Source: a bacterium
Lineage (GTDB): Bacteria; Patescibacteriota; Minisyncoccia; Minisyncoccales; UBA10102
Direction of reading: 5' to 3'
DNA: 6,057 nucleotides
NCBI GenBank assembly: GCA_030698465.1
Contig: JAUYJZ010000018.1
Location: forward strand, 1-6,057
A program made the position numbers and the translations under genes. The notes below the pieces were generated by a model. It was given only the letters and a program-made list of their open reading frames with translations. It was not told where the DNA came from and did no database searches. Position 1 is the stretch's first letter, and every line of letters starts with the position of its first letter. This document shows positions 1-5,951 of the stretch, piece by piece.

Positions 1-518
1 TGTTCGTCATCTATATTGATAACATGCACATTCTTTGCCAAAGAAAAAAGTCCTCCTTTTGTTTGCTTGTAATTTTCAAAGGAACCATGCCGTTCAATGT
101 GTTCTGGAGAAAGGTTGGTAAAGACAGCTGCGTGAAAAGGAATAAATCGGTGTCGATGCTGAAGCATGCCTTCTGACGTCACCTCTAAAACCACGTGAGT
201 ACACCCGGCATTCTTTGCCTGACGCAAAAATCTTTGAATAACAAAACGTCCTGGCATGGTCATTTTCATGGTGTTTCTCCACTCTTTGTCTTTCACTTGA
301 AACCTTACAGAAGACATAGAGGCAGTATTGAAACCAGCTTCCTTGAAAATACGAGAAAGCATATCCACGGTGGTGGATTTCCCATTGGTCCCCGTCACTC
401 CAATAACCACCATACCTTGAGCAGGAAATCGATAAACAAGGGCTCCCAGCAGAGCCCATAAGAAATGGTACCAACCCAAGAGAAATCTTGGGGTAATCTT
501 TCTAAGAAGACCTACCAT
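1..518 (-). CDS. MurE-like Mur ligase family protein, C-terminal part cut off by the window edge
   Basis: The first 172 codons are present. The protein starts with basic residues and a hydrophobic stretch (about residues 12-31, FLLGWYHFLWALLGALVYRF), which looks like one membrane segment. The Mur ligase ATP-binding P-loop GVTGTNGKST follows at residues 40-49. Other family marks are KMTMPGR (85-91), EVTSEG (112-117), TNLSPEHIERHG (134-145) and FENYKQTKGGLF, where K154 fits the position of the carbamylated lysine. These suit the central domain of a MurE-type ligase, which adds the third amino acid to UDP-MurNAc-dipeptide in cytoplasmic peptidoglycan synthesis. The usual N-terminal UDP-substrate domain of about 90 residues is absent, so the exact substrate is inferred. 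The start ATG (516-518) lies 4 nt after the ruvA stop and has no Shine-Dalgarno motif. I found no upstream in-frame start nearby. The gene is probably co-transcribed with ruvA. Confidence 0.88.
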   Translation of the reverse strand, partial: MVGLLRKITPRFLLGWYHFLWALLGALVYRFPAQGMVVIGVTGTNGKSTTVDMLSRIFKEAGFNTASMSSVRFQVKDKEWRNTMKMTMPGRFVIQRFLRQAKNAGCTHVVLEVTSEGMLQHRHRFIPFHAAVFTNLSPEHIERHGSFENYKQTKGGLFSLAKNVHVINIDDE

Positions 519-522
519 ATTT

Positions 523-1092
523 TTATCTGCGCATGAGTTTTAAGGCTTCTCTTACCTTTTCTTCTAAGGAAGAGGGGCCTTCTGGAAGTTGAGATAGCAC
601 CTCCTTCGCCTTGCTTCTGGAGAACCCGAGTGCGAGTAGAGCGTCCACAACCTCTTTTTCCCCTGGCTTTTTCTCTCCCCCCTTCTCCAGATTTTTTAAC
701 TTCCCAGTAAGTTCAAGGATAATTTTTTGTATTTTCTTTGCTCCAATGCCATGCACCCTGGCAAAATAAGAAGCATCTCCTTTTTCGATTGCAAGCTTCA
801 ACTGTTCCATGCTCCCAAGAGAAGCTATGACCAAAGCTGCTTTTGGCCCAATGCCAGAGATACTCTTTATGGTTTCAAATACTTCCAGGGCCTGAGGACT
901 CTCCATGCCATACAACTCCATGGTTTCCTCACGTTTGAGGTGCAGATAGCAGTAGAGCTCAACTTCTTGCCCCACAACAAAAGAAGAGAGGCGGCTTTCA
1001 GCCACATGAACCTTGTACCCCACTCCTCCGGTCTCTGTTATGATATAATCTGAGCCCTGAGCAAGAACCTTGCCTTTTATATAGGAAATCAT
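523..1092 (-). CDS. ruvA: Holliday junction branch migration complex subunit RuvA
   Basis: RuvA binds four-way DNA junctions as a tetramer and loads the RuvB ATPase motor for branch migration during recombination and repair. The protein has 189 residues, slightly short of the roughly 200 usual for the family. All three domains can be seen. The OB-fold covers about residues 1-63 and starts MISYIKGKV. Its acidic pin is kept as E55-E56 in HLKREETMELYG. The helix-hairpin-helix domain covers about 64-132, with motifs SGIGPKAALVIASLG (79-93) and VHGIGAKKIQKIILEL (113-128). After a charged linker rich in K, E and G, domain III (about 147-189, VVDALLALGFSRSKA) is the RuvB-contacting part. The start ATG (1090-1092) is preceded by GTAGGAT, where AGGA is only 1 nt from the ATG, too close for a normal ribosome binding site. 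ruvB and ruvC are not in the window. Confidence 0.97.
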   Translation of the reverse strand: MISYIKGKVLAQGSDYIITETGGVGYKVHVAESRLSSFVVGQEVELYCYLHLKREETMELYGMESPQALEVFETIKSISGIGPKAALVIASLGSMEQLKLAIEKGDASYFARVHGIGAKKIQKIILELTGKLKNLEKGGEKKPGEKEVVDALLALGFSRSKAKEVLSQLPEGPSSLEEKVREALKLMRR

Positions 1093-1150
1093 ATCCTACG
1101 AATTACGAATTCTTACTAATATACGAATACTATCACTACCTTTATGATAT
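1093..1150. promoter_or_regulatory. Divergent intergenic region between ruvA and uvrB
   Basis: This 58-nt AT-rich gap separates two divergent genes, so both transcripts should start in or near it. The best -10-like hexamers are TATATT on the minus strand (1118-1123, toward ruvA) and TACTAT on the plus strand (1128-1133, toward uvrB). Neither has a convincing TTGACA-like -35 at normal spacing, so the promoter call rests mainly on gene arrangement. No SOS box of the LexA CTGT-N8-ACAG type or GAAC-N4-GTTC type is visible, although ruvA and uvrB are often SOS genes elsewhere. Confidence 0.4.
1097..1128. repeat. Three copies of heptamer TACGAAT (ATTCGTA on the other strand)
   Basis: Exact copies lie at 1097-1103, 1104-1110 and 1122-1128. 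The first two are directly in tandem and the third is separated by 11 nt. All are in the same orientation and sit within the 58-nt region between the divergent genes ruvA and uvrB. They could be an operator-like array or a low-complexity spacer sequence of the genome. Nothing in the sequence decides between these. Confidence 0.7.
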
Positions 1151-3109
1151 ATGAAATTTGAGCTTGTTTCCAGCTTTAAACCCACAGGAGACCAGCCAGA
1201 AGCTATAGAGAAGCTTCTAAAGAATCTTAGGTCTGGCGCTAAAAACCAGGTGCTCTTGGGCGTAACAGGAAGTGGCAAGACCTTTACCATGTCCAATCTT
1301 ATCGCAAAAAGCCAAAGGCCCGCCCTTATCATCTCTCCCAACAAAACCTTGGCTGCTCAGCTCTATCAGGAATTCAAAGAGTTCTTTCCCAACAACGCAG
1401 TTCACTACTTTGTCTCCTACTATGACTATTACCAGCCCGAAGCCTATATCCCCCAAACCGACACCTACATTGAGAAAGACGCAAAGATTAACGAAACTAT
1501 TGATCGCATGCGCCACGAGGCAGTACAGGATCTTTTGTCGAGACATGACTGCATTGTGGTAGCTTCGGTTTCCTGCATCTACAACATTGGAAACCCAGAA
1601 GAATACCAAAAGGTTTCTCTGGATATTCAAGCGGGACAGGCCTTTAAGCGAAAAAAGTTTCTTTCTGCCATAACCGCGTTGCAGTATGAAAGAAACGATA
1701 TTGACTTTGCCCCAGGCAAGTTCCGCGTGAGGGGAAACGTTGTTGAAATATTCCTGGTCACAGGGCAAGAAATTCTTAGGGTAGAGTTTGAAAAAGATAC
1801 CGTGGAAAACATCTCAAGCGCAAAAAATGCCTTGAACCCTTCTTGGCACCCGGTACAAGGAACCTTGCGTCTTTACCCCGCAAAGTTCTGGATTACTTCT
1901 GAAGCAAAGTTAAAGATTGCCATTGCAAACATCAAGGCAGAACTGCAAGAACGCTTGGCAGAACTTAAAGAGCAAGGCAAGCTTTTGGAAGCCCAGCGCT
2001 TGAAGCAAAGAACAAACTATGACTTGGAAATGATTGAGGAAACCGGGTACTGCCACGGCATTGAAAACTACTCTCGACATATGGAGTTTCGCCCTCCAGG
2101 AGAGGCTCCTTTCACTCTGCTTGACTACTTCCCAGACGACTTCCTTGTATTTCTGGATGAAAGCCATCTTACCTTATCTCAACTAAGCGCCATGTCCGCA
2201 GGGGACAAAGCAAGAAAGGAATCATTAATCAACTTTGGATTTCGCCTTCCTTCTGCAATAGACAATAGGCCTCTCAACTTCAAGGAATTCTTTGGCAAAA
2301 CAAAGCAGAGAATCTATGTTTCTGCCACCCCAAGAGAGTTTGAACAAGATCTTGCCATGCAGGAAGGCGGCCAGGAATATATTGTGGAACAACTCATCCG
2401 CCCCACCGGCCTCTTGGAACCAGGGATTGAAGTAAGAGGCACAAAAAACCAGCTCCAGGACCTTACCAAAGAACTCAAAAAAATAAAGACAAAAGGGCAA
2501 CGCGCTTTGGTTATAACGCTCACAAAGCGACTGGCAGAGGAAATAGCGGCCTTTCTCTCAGAACAAGGACTCAAGATTCATTGGCTCCACTCTGAGGTAA
2601 AGACCTTGGAGCGTCCTGCCTTTCTCCAGGATTTACGGAAGGGGGAGGTAGACGCCATTGTGGGAATCAATCTTCTCAGGGAAGGCCTCGATCTCCCTGA
2701 GGTTGCCTTGGTTGCAATTTTGGATGCAGATAAAGAAGGATTCTTGAGAAACGAGACCACCTTGATTCAAACCATGGGGAGAGCCGCGAGGCACGGCGAA
2801 GGAAGGGCTCTCTTGTACGCAGATAAAACAACGTTGTCTATGAAAAACGCCATCAAAGAAGTTGAGCGCAGAAAGGCTATCCAGAAAAAATACAACAAAG
2901 AACATGGTATTGTTCCTTCTGCCATCATAAAAGAGATTCGGGAATGGCAGGTGGGCAGAAAAGAAAAAGAAGTTGCCGCTGAGTTTGCGGGGTTTAACGA
3001 TCTTCAGCTCTTAGAGCAGGAAATGAGGGGTGCTGCAAAAAATCTCGACTTTGAAAGGGCCTCAGAGATTCGGGACTTGATAAAAGAGAGAAAAGATGCT
3101 ACCTTGTAA
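1151..3109 (+). CDS. uvrB: UvrABC system protein B (excinuclease subunit UvrB)
   Basis: UvrB is the damage-verifying helicase-like subunit of nucleotide excision repair. It is loaded by UvrA and recruits UvrC for incision. The protein has 652 residues, close to the usual 660-680. In order there are: Walker A GVTGSGKT (37-44); the damage-probing beta-hairpin with paired tyrosines YYDYYQPEAY (90-99); the UvrA-binding domain 2 region; RTNYDLEMIEETGYCHGIEN and ENYSRHMEFRPPGE; Walker B DESH (336-339); SATPREFE (391-398); GINLLREGLDLPEV; and motif VI QTMGRAARH (540-548). The last 38 residues form the UVR motif that contacts UvrC. In motif VI, H548 stands where many UvrBs have N. The segment after DESH (LTLSQLSAMSAGDKARKESL) differs moderately from the common IPQ..GMYNGD form. 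The start ATG has no Shine-Dalgarno motif. rpsT follows 3 nt after the stop, so the two are probably one transcript. Confidence 0.98.
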   Translation: MKFELVSSFKPTGDQPEAIEKLLKNLRSGAKNQVLLGVTGSGKTFTMSNLIAKSQRPALIISPNKTLAAQLYQEFKEFFPNNAVHYFVSYYDYYQPEAYIPQTDTYIEKDAKINETIDRMRHEAVQDLLSRHDCIVVASVSCIYNIGNPEEYQKVSLDIQAGQAFKRKKFLSAITALQYERNDIDFAPGKFRVRGNVVEIFLVTGQEILRVEFEKDTVENISSAKNALNPSWHPVQGTLRLYPAKFWITSEAKLKIAIANIKAELQERLAELKEQGKLLEAQRLKQRTNYDLEMIEETGYCHGIENYSRHMEFRPPGEAPFTLLDYFPDDFLVFLDESHLTLSQLSAMSAGDKARKESLINFGFRLPSAIDNRPLNFKEFFGKTKQRIYVSATPREFEQDLAMQEGGQEYIVEQLIRPTGLLEPGIEVRGTKNQLQDLTKELKKIKTKGQRALVITLTKRLAEEIAAFLSEQGLKIHWLHSEVKTLERPAFLQDLRKGEVDAIVGINLLREGLDLPEVALVAILDADKEGFLRNETTLIQTMGRAARHGEGRALLYADKTTLSMKNAIKEVERRKAIQKKYNKEHGIVPSAIIKEIREWQVGRKEKEVAAEFAGFNDLQLLEQEMRGAAKNLDFERASEIRDLIKERKDATL

Positions 3110-3112
3110 GAT

Positions 3113-3379
3113 ATGCCAATAACAAAATCTGCGAAAAAGGCGCTGCGCCAGAATGTGAGGGGGAAAATCCGGAACCTCAAGCGCAAAAACGCCATGAAAG
3201 ACTTAGTGAAGCAAACTAGGAAGCTGGCTGCCGCGCAACAGCAAAAAGAAGCACTACAATTGCTTCCCAGGCTCTACAAAGCAATTGATAAGGCGGCAAA
3301 GAGAGGAATCATCAAAAAGAATGCCGCCGCCAGGAAAAAGTCACGGCTCACCAAACTCCTTCAGAAAAACAGCGCCTAA
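3113..3379 (+). CDS. rpsT: Small ribosomal subunit protein bS20
   Basis: bS20 binds 16S rRNA in the 30S subunit and helps its early assembly. The 88-residue length is normal for the family, and the protein is very basic and helical. Diagnostic segments are the start MPITKSAKKALRQN and the conserved C-terminal block AIDKAAKRGIIKKNAAARKK followed by SRLTKLL. The ATG lies 3 nt after the uvrB stop (TAA GAT ATG) with no evident ribosome binding site, so translation may be coupled to uvrB. Its last codons and stop overlap the 3' end of the opposing holA by 4 nt, inside a terminator-like hairpin. The rpsT-holA neighbourhood is a recurring arrangement in bacteria such as Bacillus relatives. Co-transcription with uvrB is the less usual part. 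Confidence 0.97.
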   Translation: MPITKSAKKALRQNVRGKIRNLKRKNAMKDLVKQTRKLAAAQQQKEALQLLPRLYKAIDKAAKRGIIKKNAAARKKSRLTKLLQKNSA

Positions 3380-3397
3380 CGGCCTGTTTTTTCTTTT
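3363..3397. terminator. Bidirectional intrinsic terminator shared by uvrB-rpsT and the holA cluster
   Basis: The plus strand reads CAG-C-GCC (3370-3376), loop TAAC (3377-3380), then GGC-CTG (3381-3386). This is a six-pair stem with one bulged C (3373), followed by TTTTTTCTTTT (3387-3397). Upstream AGAAAAA (3363-3369) can pair with part of the T tract and supplies the U tract (TTTTTCT) for the minus strand. The loop holds the rpsT stop TAA (3377-3379), and the holA stop TAG is read from 3376-3378 on the other strand. The terminator therefore lies within both coding ends and serves both directions. Confidence 0.75.
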
Positions 3398-4329
3398 GCA
3401 GCAGCCCTTGCCACAAAGAGATAGAGGAGCTGATTTGGGTTGCCCCCACCGGTTTTGAGGGCAAGATCCAAGGAAAATATCTTTTTATATAACGCTTTTA
3501 ATTCTTCCAGCGAAAAATGATGCGTCGCAGTAAGACTCTTTTGAAAAACAAATGGGTGGAGTTTTAGCTTTCTCTCAATTTCCCTGGCCGGAACCCCTCG
3601 TTCTACCAAGTCTTTGAGAGACAAGAGAATACGAAACTGCCATGCGAACATACTAAGAAGCTGGAGAGGAGCCTCTCCCGCCTCCAGGTGTTCCGCTAAC
3701 AGGCGAGTTGCAAGCTTTTGATTCTTTGCTGCAATTGCATCAATCGTGGAGAAAATCCTGGGTTCTGTTTCAGGAACCACCAGGCGGAATACGTCTTCTT
3801 TGGTCAAGCTTTGCTGACGAGAAAATCGCTTGAAGGTTTTAAGCTTTACAATCTCTCCGGAGAGACGCTCCAAACTGTCACCACAAGAAAACAGCAGGGC
3901 CTCGAGTGCTTCTGGGGTAAAAGAGATTTCCTGTTTTTTCATCTCTCGTATCACCCAGTCTCTGAGTTTTGCCCCTTTGAGCTTTACGAACTCTTCATGC
4001 TTTCCTTTTTTCAAGAGAAATGCAAACAAGGGATCACTCCTCTTTGCCTCCCGTGCTATGAAAACCAGGATGTGGGGATCTGTTTTTAAGAGAGCTGCTT
4101 GAAATTCTTTTTCTTCCCATTCACTTTTCCCAAAGGGCTCATGGAATACGAGAAACTTTTTCCCACCAAAAAGAGAAGAGGTATTCAATTCTTGGAATAC
4201 CTCTCTCAAATCCTCGGTTGTACAATCAATGTCTTTGATGAAGCAGCCCTGAGCCTTTGCCTCTTCTTTGAGGGAGCTGAGGCGCGAGGCAGCAAGGTAG
4301 GGCTCCTCGCCATAAAGCAAAAGAAGCAT
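3376..4329 (-). CDS. holA: DNA polymerase III subunit delta
   Basis: The delta subunit is the wrench of the clamp loader. It opens the sliding beta clamp so that it can be placed on primed DNA. The protein has 317 residues, in the family range of about 310-345. The N-terminal domain begins MLLLLYGEEPYLAASRL and contains NTSSLFGGKKFLVF (about 49-62), both typical of delta. The degraded AAA+ fold has no Walker A motif, as expected for delta. The middle region has the SGEIVKLKTF-type helix. The C-terminal collar domain starts near FSTIDAIAAKNQKLATRLL and ends with KTGGGNPNQLLYLFVARAA. The start ATG (4327-4329) is 7 nt after the response regulator stop, and the spacer AGCCTCC is not Shine-Dalgarno-like. 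It is probably co-transcribed with the two-component genes, with no evident functional link. The 3' end overlaps rpsT by 4 nt in a shared terminator. Confidence 0.93.
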   Translation of the reverse strand: MLLLLYGEEPYLAASRLSSLKEEAKAQGCFIKDIDCTTEDLREVFQELNTSSLFGGKKFLVFHEPFGKSEWEEKEFQAALLKTDPHILVFIAREAKRSDPLFAFLLKKGKHEEFVKLKGAKLRDWVIREMKKQEISFTPEALEALLFSCGDSLERLSGEIVKLKTFKRFSRQQSLTKEDVFRLVVPETEPRIFSTIDAIAAKNQKLATRLLAEHLEAGEAPLQLLSMFAWQFRILLSLKDLVERGVPAREIERKLKLHPFVFQKSLTATHHFSLEELKALYKKIFSLDLALKTGGGNPNQLLYLFVARAAAKEKTGR

Positions 4330-4336
4330 GGAGGCT

Positions 4337-4702
4337 CTACTTCATGACACTCTTTATCTTTTCTACGATTTCTGCTGGCGTGAAGTGTGCTTTCACTATG
4401 TAGTCCTCAGCCCCAAGCTGCTTTCCTTTTTCAACATCTTCTTTCTGCCCAAGATTGGAAAGAATAATGACAGGGATATTCTTGGTGCTCGCCTCTTCTT
4501 TTAATTGGCGCAACACATCAAAACCGTCCACGGTGGGGAGGATAAGGTCTAAAAGAATGAGGCCGGGTTGCTCTGTTTTCGCCATCTTCATCCCCTCCTC
4601 TCCATCTACGGCTCCCACTACCTCATATCCTTCCTTGCTCACTTTTTGCATGATGAGTTCTCGGAGGAACTTGTCGTCTTCTACAATTAAAATCTTTGCC
4701 AT
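4337..4702 (-). CDS. Stand-alone CheY-like response regulator receiver protein
   Basis: This is a single receiver domain of 121 residues with no DNA-binding or enzyme domain after it. It should take a phosphoryl group from a histidine kinase and act through protein contacts. Key residues are present: the acidic pair E8-D9 in ILIVEDD, the phosphoacceptor D52 in LILLDLILPTVDG, S82 at the switch Ser/Thr position (IILSN), Y101, and the conserved K104. K104 is followed by A105 instead of the usual proline (VKAHFTP), so the usual cis-proline loop is altered. The start ATG (4700-4702) is the first after an in-frame TAA shortly upstream, and the spacer AAAAAT has no Shine-Dalgarno motif. The histidine kinase gene ends 61 nt upstream on the same strand, which makes it the likely partner. 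holA begins 7 nt after the stop. The output target is unknown. Confidence 0.95.
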   Translation of the reverse strand: MAKILIVEDDKFLRELIMQKVSKEGYEVVGAVDGEEGMKMAKTEQPGLILLDLILPTVDGFDVLRQLKEEASTKNIPVIILSNLGQKEDVEKGKQLGAEDYIVKAHFTPAEIVEKIKSVMK

Positions 4703-4763
4703 ATTTTTGACTTAGTTAAAAATATATGGTTTAAAGCTACGCGAATGGTTCATATGTTGTCTG

Positions 4764-5951
4764 CTATTTCTTTTTTAAAAAGTCTGCAATCTCTTTCTTA
4801 AAAGGCAAGGAAAAGGTGAGTGTGGTCCCCTTCCCTTTCTCTGACTCAAACCATGCCTTCCCCCCGTGCGCCTCCACAATATTATGCACCAGGTAGAGCC
4901 CAAGTCCTGAGCCATCCGTATCCACTTTGCGCGCATTGGTTGCACGAAAGAACTTCTCAAAAACCCGGGACTGCTGCTCTTTTGGAATACCGATGCCCGT
5001 ATCCGCAACAGAGACCTGCACCTCTTTTGTATCATGGGAAACGCTCGCTGTCACCTTCCCCCCAGCCTTGGTGTAGTGCATGGCGTTTTCCAAGAGATTC
5101 TGTATAACCAGCCTAATCTTTTCTGCATCCACCAAGACACGGGGTGCCTCCTCTTTGCCGGCCTTGAACTCCAGGCTAATCTTCATTTGTTTTGCGGTTT
5201 CTTGATATGATTCTACCATGGATTTCACGATTCCTCCTATCTTTTCAAAACTCGGCTGATAAAGGTATCTCCCTTCCTCAATCCTTGCTACGTTCAAGAG
5301 ATCGTTGATGAGGCGGATCATGCGGTCTGTTGAAAGAATGGACTTTTGCAGAAGCTCTTCTTGTTCTGCAGCAAGCTTGCCCGCATCCCCTTCCAAAAGC
5401 ATCTGGGTTGACCACTTGATGGCGGCCAGGGGGGTGCGCAACTGGTGAGCAGCCAGAGATACAAACTCGGTTTTCATTCTCTCAATCTCGCGCTCTCTTG
5501 TAATGTCATGGAGAACCACCATGATTCCAGGAGCTCCCTGTCCGGGCTGAAATGGAGCACTTGTCACCTCAACCACGCTCTGCTCTCCAATATTCAGCTC
5601 CTTTCTAAAAATCTGGTCTCGCTCCTTTTCCAAGAGTCCTACCAGCTCCTTTAGGGTGGGTATTCTTTTGAGTTCTTTTAGACTTTTCTGCAGCACCGCT
5701 TCCTGCTCTATGTTAAACATGTGTTCTGCATAAGGGTTTATGGCTTGCAGGGTCAGGTCTGCTCCAAACACCAAGAGCCCATCAGATAGGTTCCTGATGA
5801 TGAGTTCTGTACGCTTCTTTCCTTCCTCGGCTTCACGCCTTGCCTCCTCGGTGTCTTCCAACATGTTGAGGAGGGCGGCCCTGGTTTCCCCAAGGGCGCG
5901 AGTCTGATCCTCAAGCGTTTTTGGGTTTTCTGTTTTTTGTTGCTGGGGCAT
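4764..5951 (-). CDS. PAS-domain sensor histidine kinase, possibly the C-terminal part of a longer kinase
   Basis: The encoded protein has 395 residues and no membrane segment or signal peptide. A charged coiled coil (about 13-52) leads into a PAS-like domain (about 46-155, RNLSDGLLVFG through VVLHDITRERE). The dimerisation domain follows, with phosphoacceptor H169 in AAHQLRTPLAAIKW. The HATPase domain has the N box NLLENAMHYT (N289), G1 DTGIGIP (317-323), the F box FEKFFR (331-336) and G2 DGSGLGLYL (346-354). All motifs needed for autophosphorylation are intact. ATG 5949-5951 is the first start in this frame, because an in-frame TAG lies two codons upstream. It has no Shine-Dalgarno motif and lies inside the end of the preceding reading frame (41-nt overlap). 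The coiled coil looks like a continuation of that preceding protein, so the true start may lie beyond the window in a fused gene broken by a frameshift. Confidence 0.93.
   Translation of the reverse strand: MPQQQKTENPKTLEDQTRALGETRAALLNMLEDTEEARREAEEGKKRTELIIRNLSDGLLVFGADLTLQAINPYAEHMFNIEQEAVLQKSLKELKRIPTLKELVGLLEKERDQIFRKELNIGEQSVVEVTSAPFQPGQGAPGIMVVLHDITREREIERMKTEFVSLAAHQLRTPLAAIKWSTQMLLEGDAGKLAAEQEELLQKSILSTDRMIRLINDLLNVARIEEGRYLYQPSFEKIGGIVKSMVESYQETAKQMKISLEFKAGKEEAPRVLVDAEKIRLVIQNLLENAMHYTKAGGKVTASVSHDTKEVQVSVADTGIGIPKEQQSRVFEKFFRATNARKVDTDGSGLGLYLVHNIVEAHGGKAWFESEKGKGTTLTFSLPFKKEIADFLKKK

Noticed and set aside
94..474. Minus-strand open frame of 126 codons
   Set aside because: It is a shadow. 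The same strand in another frame encodes the clear Mur ligase with P-loop and family motifs, and the 126-codon product is rich in C, S and Y with no recognisable domain.
1143..1148. TATGAT as a -10 box for uvrB
   Set aside because: Transcription would begin after the uvrB ATG at 1151, and no later in-frame start would preserve the N-terminal helicase motifs.
1217..1768. Minus-strand open frame of 183 codons opposite uvrB
   Set aside because: It lies entirely inside the strongly conserved uvrB coding sequence. Its product has no recognisable motif, and no independent start signal is visible.
2768..2794. Inactive UvrB because motif VI reads GRAARH instead of GRAARN
   Set aside because: The arginines and all other helicase motifs are intact, and the change is at the motif edge. 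It is better seen as ordinary variation.
4703..4763. Hairpin or operator in the 61-nt gap between the kinase and response regulator genes
   Set aside because: The gap is AT-rich with a direct repeat ATGGTT (4726-4731 and 4745-4750), a CATATG palindrome and a TATATT on the minus strand. I found no stem with a T tract and no -35 partner, so no terminator or promoter can be supported.
5911..5913. TGA recoded as glycine (as in Gracilibacteria-type code), extending the upstream frame
   Set aside because: Reading through the TGA does not reach the kinase frame or give a domain-like sequence. Every other gene in the window ends at TAA or TAG with no internal TGA, so recoding has no support.
5933..5940. 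Canonical -1 slippery heptamer A_AAA_AAC in the upstream frame, in the overlap with the kinase gene
   Set aside because: It sits in the right register for -1 frameshifting, but a -1 shift leads into the third frame, which lacks the kinase coiled coil. The kinase needs a +1 (or -2) shift, so this site does not explain the arrangement.
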